From the NCBI GenBank assembly GCA_030656535.1, contig JAUSPL010000114.1, forward strand, positions 1-13,518: 13,518 bases of DNA, written 5' to 3'. The position numbers and the translations under genes were made by a program. Positions 1 through 6,658 of the stretch are shown piece after piece; position 1 is the first letter of the stretch; every line of letters starts with the position of its first letter. The notes under the pieces are model-generated. The model ran no database searches. It saw nothing but the letters and a program-made list of their open reading frames with translations, and was not told where the DNA came from. This DNA comes from Gemmobacter sp. (GTDB lineage Bacteria; Pseudomonadota; Alphaproteobacteria; Rhodobacterales; Rhodobacteraceae).

Positions 1-1509
1 GCTGCGGTTGCGCTGGGTGCGGATGACGTCGCCGCGGCGCTCCATGCCGAGGCGTCGCGTCGGGGCATCACGGTGACGATTGTGCGCAATGGGTCGCGCG
101 GAATGGTCTGGCTGGAACCCTTGGTCGAGGTGGAATTGGGCGGGGTCCGGCACGGGTTCGGGCCAATGACGCCTGCTGATGTGGCCACGATGTTTGACGC
201 GGCGTTGGCCGGCGCAGCGCACGCAAAATCGGTCGGCCCGGTGGATCAGTTGCCGTGGATGCTGGGACAAACCCGGCTGACCTTTGCCCGTGTCGGCGTG
301 ATCGACCCCTTGTCGATGGCGGATTATGAACTTCAGGGTGGTCTGGTCGGGTTGCGCCGTGCTCTGGGGATGGACCGGGCTGGCATCGTGCAAGAGGTCA
401 CCGACAGCGGGCTGCGGGGCAGGGGCGGTGCGGGGTTTCCAACCGGCATCAAGTGGAAAACCGTCAGCGACGCACCGGGCGACCGCAAGTTCATCGTGTG
501 CAACGCTGATGAGGGCGACAGCGCCACCTTTGCCGATCGGATGCTGATCGAAGGCGACCCGTTCACCTTGATCGAGGGAATGGTGATCGCGGGTCTGGCG
601 ACCGGGGCGGCGCACGGGTTCGTGTACCTGCGCAGCGAGTATCCCATCGCAATTGATGTGTTGCGCCGGGCGGTCGATATCGCGCGCCAGACACGTCTGT
701 TGGGGCCGTCGGTCCTGGGGTCTGGCGTGGCGTTTGACCTTGAGGTGCGGGTCGGCGCAGGGGCCTATGTCTGCGGCGAGGAAACCAGCCTGCTGAACAG
801 TCTGGAAGGCAAGCGCGGGGTGGTGCGGGCAAAACCCCCCTTGCCCGCGCTGCAGGGGTTCATGGGTCTGCCAACGGTGGTCAACAACGTGATCTCGCTT
901 GCTTCGGTGCCGGTCATCATGGCGCGGGGGGCGGCCTTTTATCGCGACTTTGGTCTGGGGCGGTCACGCGGCACCATTCCGCTGCAAATCGCTGGCAATG
1001 TTCGGTTCGGCGGGTTGTTCGAGGTCGGCTTTGGCCTGACACTGGGTGAAATCGTGGACGATATCGCGGGCGGCACGGCCAGCGGGCGGCCCGTCAAGGC
1101 GGTGCAGGTTGGGGGCCCCTTGGGCGCCTACCACCCACGGGCACAGTTCGACACACCGTTCGGATATGAGGAATTCGCGGGCAAAGACGGGTTGATCGGC
1201 CATGCCGGTCTGACCGTGTTCGATGACAGCGCTGACATGTTGAAACAGGCACGGTTTGCGATGGAGTTCTGCGCGATTGAATCCTGTGGCAAGTGCACGC
1301 CTTGCCGGATCGGGGCCGTGCGGGGGGTGGAAACCGTGGATCGCATCGCGCAGGGCGATGCCTCCGCCATCCCGCTGCTGACCGATCTGTGCGCCACGAT
1401 GAAGGCCGGATCGCTGTGCGCGCTGGGCGGGTTCACACCCTATCCGGTTCTATCGGCACTGACGCATTTTCCGGATGATTTCGTGCGCACGCGCGAGGCC
1501 GCAGAATGA
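1..1509 (+). CDS. fdsB: NAD-dependent formate dehydrogenase beta subunit FdsB (5'-partial)
   Basis: This is the NADH/FMN-binding diaphorase subunit of the soluble FdsGBAD formate dehydrogenase. It is homologous to NuoF and takes electrons from the FdsA cluster chain to reduce NAD+ in the cytoplasm. The frame is open from base 1 (it begins AAVALGADDV), so 502 residues are visible and only a short N-terminus is missing. A GTG at base 73 is internal and not the start. Residue numbers below count from base 1. Visible motifs are the glycine-rich FMN/NAD(H) loop GRGGAGFP (about 140-147), the CGEET segment (258-262) and the [4Fe-4S] ligands C429-x2-C432-x2-C435 with C473. The first ~115 residues are the N-terminal extension found before the NuoF core in this family. 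The stop overlaps the next start as ATGA. The partner fdsG is expected just upstream, outside the window. Confidence 0.95.
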   Translation, partial: AAVALGADDVAAALHAEASRRGITVTIVRNGSRGMVWLEPLVEVELGGVRHGFGPMTPADVATMFDAALAGAAHAKSVGPVDQLPWMLGQTRLTFARVGVIDPLSMADYELQGGLVGLRRALGMDRAGIVQEVTDSGLRGRGGAGFPTGIKWKTVSDAPGDRKFIVCNADEGDSATFADRMLIEGDPFTLIEGMVIAGLATGAAHGFVYLRSEYPIAIDVLRRAVDIARQTRLLGPSVLGSGVAFDLEVRVGAGAYVCGEETSLLNSLEGKRGVVRAKPPLPALQGFMGLPTVVNNVISLASVPVIMARGAAFYRDFGLGRSRGTIPLQIAGNVRFGGLFEVGFGLTLGEIVDDIAGGTASGRPVKAVQVGGPLGAYHPRAQFDTPFGYEEFAGKDGLIGHAGLTVFDDSADMLKQARFAMEFCAIESCGKCTPCRIGAVRGVETVDRIAQGDASAIPLLTDLCATMKAGSLCALGGFTPYPVLSALTHFPDDFVRTREAAE

Positions 1510-1718
1510 ACGGCGCAGCAGAGGGCCCCGCGTCCTGTTTCCCATCGATCAAAAAGACCTATGGCGGGCCGCTACAGCATTGGCTGGATCTGATCGCCCG
1601 GCAGGGGGATCAGCTTCACATGAAACTCGTCGGTCTGCTGAAGGAAACCCACGGGCCTTGCCACGGCCATGCCAGCGCGTTGGTTGCCGATGCGCTGTCC
1701 CAAAAGAAAGGCGTCTGA
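1506..1718 (+). CDS. DUF4287-like small protein between fdsB and fdsA
   Basis: This 70-residue soluble protein has no known function. Its start ATG overlaps the fdsB stop (ATGA), with a weak AGG seven bases upstream, and it stops one base before the fdsA start. It therefore sits in the middle of the formate dehydrogenase operon, and coupled translation is likely. From memory the sequence fits the DUF4287 family: an FPSIKKTYGGP segment (12-22), W26, HM at 38-39, and the C-terminal LKETHGPCHGHASALV (45-60) with its HGH core. There is no signal peptide, membrane segment or CxxC pair. The C-terminus is short and basic (SQKKGV). R. capsulatus and Cupriavidus fds operons, as I remember them, have no gene here. 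Evidence that it is real comes from family motifs, exact packing between neighbours and uninterrupted coding-like composition. Any role in formate dehydrogenase assembly or regulation is inference. Confidence 0.78.
   Translation: MNGAAEGPASCFPSIKKTYGGPLQHWLDLIARQGDQLHMKLVGLLKETHGPCHGHASALVADALSQKKGV
1706..1711 (+). promoter_or_regulatory. Ribosome-binding site for fdsA
   Basis: The sequence GAAAGG lies eight bases before the ATG at 1720. It supports that codon as the fdsA start. The longer in-frame extension beginning at 1669 would run deep into the DUF4287 gene and has no such site. Confidence 0.6.
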
Positions 1719-1719
1719 C

Positions 1720-4629
1720 ATGAAGGACTTCATCCTGCCATCTGGCGCTTTTGGCGATCGCGACATGGGAACGCCGATCAGTCGCGCGACAGCCATGGTC
1801 ACGCTGACCATCGACGGTTTCGATGTAACAGTGCCGGAAGGCACCAGCATCATGCGCGCCGCCGCCGAAATCGGGATTTCGGTGCCCAAGCTGTGCGCCA
1901 CCGACAGCGTCGAGGCCTTTGGGTCGTGCCGGTTGTGTCTGGTGGAAATCGAAGGCCGCAACGGGACACCCGCGTCTTGCACCACGCCCGTTGCGCCGGG
2001 TCTGAAAGTCCATACCCAGAACAGCAAGCTGAAACAGTTGCGCCGCGGGGTGATGGAGCTTTACATCAGCGACCACCCGCTGGATTGCCTGACGTGCTCG
2101 GCCAATGGCGACTGCGAATTGCAGGATATGGCGGGTGCAGTCGGGCTGCGCGATGTTCGCTATCAGGCACCGCAGGGCGCGGGTCTGTCCACGCATTTCA
2201 AGCCCAAAGACACCAGCGGTCAGACCAATCCGCAGTGGATGCCCAAGGACGACAGCAACCCGTATTTCACCTATGATCCGGCCAAATGCATCGTCTGTTC
2301 GCGCTGTGTGCGGGCCTGCGAAGAGGTGCAGGGAACCTTTGCGCTGACCATCGAGGGCCGTGGCTTTGACAGCCGTGTATCGGCCGGGATGACCGGCGAC
2401 AGCTTTTTGACCAGCGACTGCGTGTCTTGCGGGGCCTGCGTGGCCGCCTGCCCGACGGCGACCTTGCAGGAAAAATCCATCATCGAAATCGGCACGCCGG
2501 AACGGTCGGTCATCACCACCTGCGCCTATTGCGGGGTGGGATGCAGTTTCAAGGCGGAAATGCGGGGCGATGAACTGGTGCGCATGGTGCCCTACAAGCA
2601 CGGCAAGGCAAACCGGGGTCATTCCTGCGTCAAAGGGCGGTTCGCCTATGGCTATGCCAGTCATACGGACCGCATCCTGTCACCGATGATCCGCAACGCC
2701 ATCAGCGACCCTTGGCAAGAGGTGTCTTGGGTCGAGGCAATGGACTTTGCCGCCAAGCGGATGCAGGGGATCATCGACACGCACGGGCGTCACGCGGTCG
2801 GGGTCATCACGTCCAGCCGGTGCACCAACGAAGAAACCTTTCTGGTGCAAAAGCTGACACGCGCGGTGTTTCGCAACAACAACACCGACACCTGTGCAAG
2901 GGTCTGCCATTCGCCGACCGGCTATGGCCTTGGCCAGACCTTCGGCACCAGTGCCGGGACGCAGGATTTCGATTCGGTCGAACACACCGATGTGGTGATC
3001 GTGATCGGCGCGAACCCGACCGACGGGCACCCGGTCTTTGCCAGCAGGCTCAAGAAACGGCTGCGCCAAGGGGCCAAGCTGATCGTGATCGACCCGCGCC
3101 GGATAGATCTGGTCGACAGCCCGCATGTGCGTGCAGCGTACCACCTGCCGCTGCGGCCGGGCACGAATGTGGCGCTGGTTTCCGCGCTGTCGCATGTGAT
3201 CGTCACCGAAGGTCTGTTTGACGAAATGTTCATCCGCAGCCGCTGTGACTGGGATGAGTTTCAAGACTATGCCGAGTTCATATCGGACCCGCGCCACAGC
3301 CCCGAGTCGGTAGAGTTGCTGACCGGGGTCAAGGCAGACGAGGTCCGCGCGGCTGCACGCCTGTATGCCAAAGGTGGAAATGGCGCGATTTACTACGGAC
3401 TGGGCGTGACCGAGCATTCGCAAGGCTCTACCACCGTGATTGCGATTGCAAACCTTGCCATGCTGACCGGCAACATCGGGCGACCGGGCGTTGGGGTGAA
3501 CCCGTTGCGCGGGCAAAACAACGTGCAGGGATCCTGTGACATGGGGTCGTTCCCGCATGAACTGCCGGGCTATCGGCATGTGAAGAACGATGACGTCCGC
3601 GCGGTGTTCGAAAGCCTGTGGGGCGTGCAGATCGACAATGAGCCGGGGCTGCGCATCCCCAACATGCTGGATGCGGCGGTCGAGGGTACCTTCCGGGGAC
3701 TGTATTGTCAGGGCGAGGACATCTTGCAGTCGGACCCCGACACCAAGCATGTGGCGGCCGGGTTGGCTGCAATGGATTGTGTGATCGTGCATGACCTGTT
3801 CCTGAATGAAACAGCCAACTATGCGCATGTGTTCTTTCCGGGCTCGTCCTTTCTGGAAAAGGACGGCACCTTTACCAACGCCGAGCGTCGGATCAACCGT
3901 GTCCGCAAGGTGATGGCCCCCCGGAACGGCTATGCCGACTGGGAGGTGACCCAGTTGTTTGCGAATGCGATGGGGGCCAACTGGTCCTACACGCATCCCA
4001 GCCAGATCATGGATGAGGTCGCCCGCCTGACCCCCAGTTTCGCCGGTGTTTCGTATGAGCGGCTGGAAACCCTTGGGTCGATCCAATGGCCCTGCAACGA
4101 GGCTTCGCCCGAAGGCACGCCGCTGATGCATATCGACAGTTTTGTGCGTGGCAGGGGCAAATTCATCCGCACGGAATATGTCGCAACCGATGAACGCACC
4201 GGGCCCCGGTTCCCGCTGTTGCTGACCACCGGACGGATCTTGTCGCAATACAATGTCGGGGCGCAGACCCGGCGTACCGAAAACGTCGTCTGGCATGATC
4301 AGGACGTGCTGGAAATCCACCCGCATGATGCAGAAGTGCGGGGCATCAAGCAAGATGACTGGATTCGCCTTGCCAGCCGTTCGGGCGAAACAACCTTGCG
4401 TGCAACGCTGACCGACCGGGTGTCGCCGGGGGTGGTCTATACGACCTTCCACCACCCGGATACGCAGGCCAATGTCATCACCACCGACTATTCGGACTGG
4501 GCGACCAACTGCCCCGAGTACAAGGTGACAGCCGTACAGGTGTCGCAATCCAACGGTCCGTCCGATTGGCAGGAAACCTATGCGGCCCAGGCCACGTTGT
4601 CGCGCCGCATCTTGTCTGCGGCAGAATGA
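1720..4629 (+). CDS. fdsA: NAD-dependent formate dehydrogenase catalytic alpha subunit FdsA
   Basis: This 969-residue catalytic subunit oxidises formate to CO2 at a Mo (or W) bis-molybdopterin guanine dinucleotide centre and passes electrons to FdsB. Cofactor motifs appear in order. The N-terminal [2Fe-2S] ligands are C59, C70, C73 and C87. The NuoG-type His-Cys cluster has H119, C123, C126 and C132. A 2x[4Fe-4S] ferredoxin domain has C190/193/196/200 and C234/237/240/244. The [4Fe-4S] next to the cofactor has C268, C271, C275 and C303. The metal ligand is the Cys in CARVCHSPTG (C396), with H397 beside it and R597 in NPLRGQNN. These match the active-site Cys-His-Arg set known from R. capsulatus FdsA, shifted by about ten residues. 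There is no Tat signal, so it is cytoplasmic. The start was chosen from its ribosome-binding site and the family-like MKDFILPSG N-terminus. Its stop overlaps fdhD by ATGA. Confidence 0.97.
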   Translation: MKDFILPSGAFGDRDMGTPISRATAMVTLTIDGFDVTVPEGTSIMRAAAEIGISVPKLCATDSVEAFGSCRLCLVEIEGRNGTPASCTTPVAPGLKVHTQNSKLKQLRRGVMELYISDHPLDCLTCSANGDCELQDMAGAVGLRDVRYQAPQGAGLSTHFKPKDTSGQTNPQWMPKDDSNPYFTYDPAKCIVCSRCVRACEEVQGTFALTIEGRGFDSRVSAGMTGDSFLTSDCVSCGACVAACPTATLQEKSIIEIGTPERSVITTCAYCGVGCSFKAEMRGDELVRMVPYKHGKANRGHSCVKGRFAYGYASHTDRILSPMIRNAISDPWQEVSWVEAMDFAAKRMQGIIDTHGRHAVGVITSSRCTNEETFLVQKLTRAVFRNNNTDTCARVCHSPTGYGLGQTFGTSAGTQDFDSVEHTDVVIVIGANPTDGHPVFASRLKKRLRQGAKLIVIDPRRIDLVDSPHVRAAYHLPLRPGTNVALVSALSHVIVTEGLFDEMFIRSRCDWDEFQDYAEFISDPRHSPESVELLTGVKADEVRAAARLYAKGGNGAIYYGLGVTEHSQGSTTVIAIANLAMLTGNIGRPGVGVNPLRGQNNVQGSCDMGSFPHELPGYRHVKNDDVRAVFESLWGVQIDNEPGLRIPNMLDAAVEGTFRGLYCQGEDILQSDPDTKHVAAGLAAMDCVIVHDLFLNETANYAHVFFPGSSFLEKDGTFTNAERRINRVRKVMAPRNGYADWEVTQLFANAMGANWSYTHPSQIMDEVARLTPSFAGVSYERLETLGSIQWPCNEASPEGTPLMHIDSFVRGRGKFIRTEYVATDERTGPRFPLLLTTGRILSQYNVGAQTRRTENVVWHDQDVLEIHPHDAEVRGIKQDDWIRLASRSGETTLRATLTDRVSPGVVYTTFHHPDTQANVITTDYSDWATNCPEYKVTAVQVSQSNGPSDWQETYAAQATLSRRILSAAE

Positions 4630-5444
4630 TGGAAGGCGCGCGCAGTCAGCCCCGACTGCGGTTCCGGCCCCAAGGTCCGGAACGTGGCGACCGCCTGTTG
4701 CCCGACGAAGTGGCGGTTGCGCTAAGCTTCAACGGGTCCACTCAGGCGGTGATGATGGCGACGCCCGATGATCTGGTGGACTTTGCCACAGGCTTTGCCC
4801 TTACCGAAGGCATTGCACGCCCGTCCGAGATAGACAGCATCGAAGTGGTGTCCGCAGGGCGCGGACTGGATGTGCAGGTCTGGTTGAAACCGCAGGCCCA
4901 GGTGCGCCTTGCGACGCGCAGGCGAACGATGACAGGGCCGATCGGCTGCGGCCTTTGCGGCATCGACAGTATCGAGCAAGCCCTGCGCGACCTTGATCCC
5001 GTGGTGCGCAGCGGATTTCACATGACACCGCAGCAGGTGCATCAGGCGGTCGACGCACTGGCTGGTGTGCAGCGCCTGCGCGGACGCAGCGGTGCCGTGC
5101 ATTGCGCGGCCTTCTGGACCGCAGGCGCGGTGGTCGCCGCGCGTGAGGACGTCGGTCGCCACAATGCGCTGGACAAACTGGCAGGGGCGCTGGTGCGGGC
5201 CTCGGGGTCCGGCATTGAGGCGCAAGGCGCGGTGGTGCTGACCAGCCGGGTGTCGATCGACCTGGTGCAAAAGGTTGCCGCACTGGGTGCGGGCGTGTTG
5301 ATTGCGCTGTCAACGCCCACCGCCAGTGCCGTCGATCTGGCAGAACAGCTTGGGATTACCTTGATCTGCAATACCCGGCAGGATGGGTTTGACCTGTATT
5401 CACACAGTGATCGTCTGACAACAGAGGCGCTTGATGTCCGCTGA
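4626..5444 (+). CDS. fdhD: Formate dehydrogenase accessory sulfurtransferase FdhD (FdsC)
   Basis: This 272-residue cytoplasmic chaperone hands sulfur from a cysteine desulfurase to the bis-MGD cofactor and helps insert it into formate dehydrogenase. In R. capsulatus the same gene is named fdsC. The family's CxxC pair is present as GCGLCG (C108, C111). The conserved EDVGRHNALDKL and SRVSIDLVQKVAALG blocks follow, and a C-terminal TLICNTRQDGFDLYSH stretch closes the domain. The length is normal. The start ATG at 4626 shares ATGA with the fdsA stop. A second in-frame ATG follows immediately at 4629, and either could be used. No good ribosome-binding site precedes it, so translational coupling to fdsA is likely, which would make chaperone and client together. 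A longer in-frame extension from 4566 lies inside fdsA and was rejected. Confidence 0.95.
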   Translation: MMEGARSQPRLRFRPQGPERGDRLLPDEVAVALSFNGSTQAVMMATPDDLVDFATGFALTEGIARPSEIDSIEVVSAGRGLDVQVWLKPQAQVRLATRRRTMTGPIGCGLCGIDSIEQALRDLDPVVRSGFHMTPQQVHQAVDALAGVQRLRGRSGAVHCAAFWTAGAVVAAREDVGRHNALDKLAGALVRASGSGIEAQGAVVLTSRVSIDLVQKVAALGAGVLIALSTPTASAVDLAEQLGITLICNTRQDGFDLYSHSDRLTTEALDVR

Positions 5445-5658
5445 GAAAATCATCCGCATGGCCAACCAGATCGCGACCTTCATGCTGTCGCGCCCCCATG
5501 ATGACGGCGTCCAAGGTTGTGCGCAGCACATCAACGATTTCTGGGAACCGCGAATGCGAACCCAGTTGTTCGCAGTGATCGACGCAGGCGGGCACGGCCT
5601 GTTGCCCTTGGTGATGGAAGCGGCGCCGCAGATCCGCCGGCCTGTGCCGACTGGCTGA
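5434..5658 (+). CDS. fdsD: Formate dehydrogenase delta subunit FdsD
   Basis: This 74-residue protein is the small delta subunit encoded at the end of fds operons. In R. capsulatus, FdsD is needed together with FdhD/FdsC for active enzyme. Family-like segments are KIIRMANQIATFM (residues about 5-17), the HDDGVQGCAQHINDFWEPRMR region (about 22-42) and a short C-terminal IDAGGHGLLPLV stretch. The gene overlaps the end of fdhD by 11 bases. An AGAGG at 5423-5427 is six bases before the ATG at 5434. A TTG at 5431 is in frame but too close to that site. There are no cofactor motifs or membrane segments. It appears to be the last gene of the operon, followed by a 130-bp spacer. Confidence 0.93.
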   Translation: MSAEKIIRMANQIATFMLSRPHDDGVQGCAQHINDFWEPRMRTQLFAVIDAGGHGLLPLVMEAAPQIRRPVPTG

Positions 5659-5664
5659 CCCGAT

Positions 5665-5695
5665 GCGCGTCACAGCCTACCCTTACGGCGCGTCA
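5665..5695 (+). repeat. Pair of 8-bp direct repeats in the fdsD-VOC spacer
   Basis: GCGCGTCA occurs at 5665-5672 and again at 5688-5695, 23 bases apart start to start (about two helical turns). Such spacing suits a regulator binding one face of DNA, but two 8-mers this rich in G and C can also recur by chance. No function is claimed. Confidence 0.25.
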
Positions 5696-5714
5696 ACGCA
5701 CAATCGATCTGCAA

Positions 5715-5740
5715 CTTGGCGGAATTGAACGACCGCCGGG
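5715..5740 (+). terminator. Weak stem-loop downstream of fdsD (possible end of the fds transcript)
   Basis: The arms 5715-5722 and 5733-5740 can pair in RNA as eight base pairs, including two G-U pairs, around a 10-base loop. The core is GGCGG/CCGCC. It lies 57 bases after the fdsD stop. There is no U-tract after the stem, so classical intrinsic termination is doubtful. A Rho-dependent end or processing site is equally possible. A poor TTGAAC/CATCTT promoter-like pair (5725-5730, 5748-5753, spacing 17) overlaps this area but matches consensus too weakly to call. Confidence 0.25.
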
Positions 5741-5747
5741 CAAAGGG

Positions 5748-5769
5748 CATCTTGGGACCAAGCAAGATG
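5748..5769 (+). promoter_or_regulatory. Inverted repeat just upstream of the VOC gene (candidate operator)
   Basis: CATCTTG (5748-5754) and CAAGATG (5763-5769) are perfect inverted arms around an 8-base centre that itself contains half of a second small inverted repeat (CTTGG-GA-CCAAG, 5751-5762). It ends nine bases before the AGGAGAG ribosome-binding site of the next gene. It could be an operator for a dimeric repressor or an RNA hairpin affecting translation. No regulator gene is present in the window to pair with it. Confidence 0.35.
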
Positions 5770-5777
5770 TTCCGAAC

Positions 5778-5784
5778 AGGAGAG
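5778..5784 (+). promoter_or_regulatory. Strong ribosome-binding site for the VOC gene
   Basis: AGGAGAG lies four bases before the ATG at 5789 (its AGGAG core is six bases away) and fixes that start. It is the best Shine-Dalgarno match on the + strand of this window and indicates independent, efficient translation. Confidence 0.7.
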
Positions 5785-5788
5785 TTCG

Positions 5789-6607
5789 ATGAGTGTTTCC
5801 ACGGCGTTTGCCCCGATTGAAATCGGTCGGGTGGCTTTGACGGTGTCTGACATGCCCGGGATGACGGCGTTCTATGAATCGCTGCTTGGCCTGTCGCGGG
5901 TGTCGGCTGATGACACTGCGGTGCGGCTGGGCGCGGGCGACCGGGTGCTGCTTGAGCTGCGGTTGGACCGCGCAGCGCGGCGGGCTTCGCCCCGCGAAGC
6001 AGGTTTGTTTCACACCGCGTTCCTGATGCCCTCACGACCCGCGCTTGCGGAATGGCTTGTCCACGCTTCTGACAGTCGGGTTCCGCTGCAAGGCGCGTCG
6101 GACCATTTGGTCAGCGAAGCGATCTATCTGACAGACCCCGAAGGCAACGGGATCGAGGTCTACGCAGACCGGCCGCGATCTGCTTGGCACGACGCAGACG
6201 GCCATATCAATATGGGAACCGAGCGTCTGGATCTGAACGCCTTGGCGCGGGACGCGCGCGGGCCGTGGGTCGGTGCGCCCAAGGGTCTGGTGATCGGGCA
6301 CGTTCATTTGCAGGTCGGCGATTTGGCCAAGGCCCAGGCGTTCTATGGCGATATCCTGGGGTTGTCGGTCATGGCGCGGTATCCCGGCGCGTCGTTCTAT
6401 GGGGCTGGCGGCTATCACCATCATCTGGCGGCAAATGTGTGGAACAGCCAAGGTGCGGACGCGCGCGCAGTCCCGGTAACTGGACTGGCCGATCTGGAAC
6501 TGTTGGCAGATCCGGCCCAGTACGTCGCGATCACGGGTCGCACGGGTCAGTCGACCTTTGCGGACCCGTGGGGAACAGCGTTCACGCTGACACGCAAGGC
6601 CGCATAG
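5789..6607 (+). CDS. Two-domain VOC-superfamily protein (CatE-like glyoxalase/extradiol dioxygenase type)
   Basis: This 272-residue cytoplasmic protein has two vicinal-oxygen-chelate halves. The first (about residues 10-127) begins GRVALTVSDM, contains H75 and H106, and ends DPEGNGIEVYADRP with E123. The second (about 167-270) begins GHVHLQVGDLAKAQAFY (H171, H173), has H210-H212 in YHHHLAANVW, and ends ADPWGTAFTL. The layout resembles COG2514 proteins annotated as catechol-2,3-dioxygenase (Bacillus CatE/YfiE group). Such proteins bind a divalent metal and act on aromatic diols or act as glyoxalase-like lyases. The second half lacks a Glu in its last strand and the first half lacks a His in its first strand, so metal binding must differ from classic extradiol dioxygenases. 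It has its own spacer and ribosome-binding site, and faces the amidohydrolase gene convergently. The substrate is unknown. Confidence 0.85.
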   Translation: MSVSTAFAPIEIGRVALTVSDMPGMTAFYESLLGLSRVSADDTAVRLGAGDRVLLELRLDRAARRASPREAGLFHTAFLMPSRPALAEWLVHASDSRVPLQGASDHLVSEAIYLTDPEGNGIEVYADRPRSAWHDADGHINMGTERLDLNALARDARGPWVGAPKGLVIGHVHLQVGDLAKAQAFYGDILGLSVMARYPGASFYGAGGYHHHLAANVWNSQGADARAVPVTGLADLELLADPAQYVAITGRTGQSTFADPWGTAFTLTRKAA

Positions 6608-6623
6608 GGGTGCCCGCCATGGA

Positions 6624-6647
6624 CGACCAGCCAATACCGGCTGATCG
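6624..6647. terminator. Hairpin between convergent genes (candidate bidirectional terminator)
   Basis: Arms 6624-6632 and 6639-6647 form a nine-pair stem with one mismatch around a 6-base loop (inner arms CAGCC/GGCTG). It sits in the 51-bp gap between the stop codons of the VOC gene and the amidohydrolase gene, where a shared terminator is expected. Neither side has a real T-run, so efficiency is uncertain. Confidence 0.42.
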
Positions 6648-6658
6648 CATGGTTAGGA

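Noticed and set aside
73..1509. GTG at 73 as the fdsB start
   Set aside because: The frame is open back to base 1 with family-like N-terminal sequence, so the true start lies outside the window.
1669..1719. 17-codon N-terminal extension of fdsA
   Set aside because: It overlaps the DUF4287 gene and has no ribosome-binding site; the ATG at 1720 has GAAAGG at good spacing and a family-like N-terminus.
1549..2664. 371-codon minus-strand frame opposite the DUF4287 gene and the start of fdsA
   Set aside because: No family motifs; it overlaps well-supported genes on the other strand; a typical GC-rich shadow frame.
2680..4548. 622-codon open frame on the minus strand opposite fdsA
   Set aside because: It lies wholly antisense to a gene with full cofactor motifs, its translation shows no recognisable domain, and long antisense frames are common in GC-rich genes.
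5725..5753. Sigma-70-like promoter TTGAAC-17-CATCTT before the VOC gene
   Set aside because: Only about four of six and three of six bases match the consensus, and it overlaps the hairpin region; too weak to annotate as a feature.
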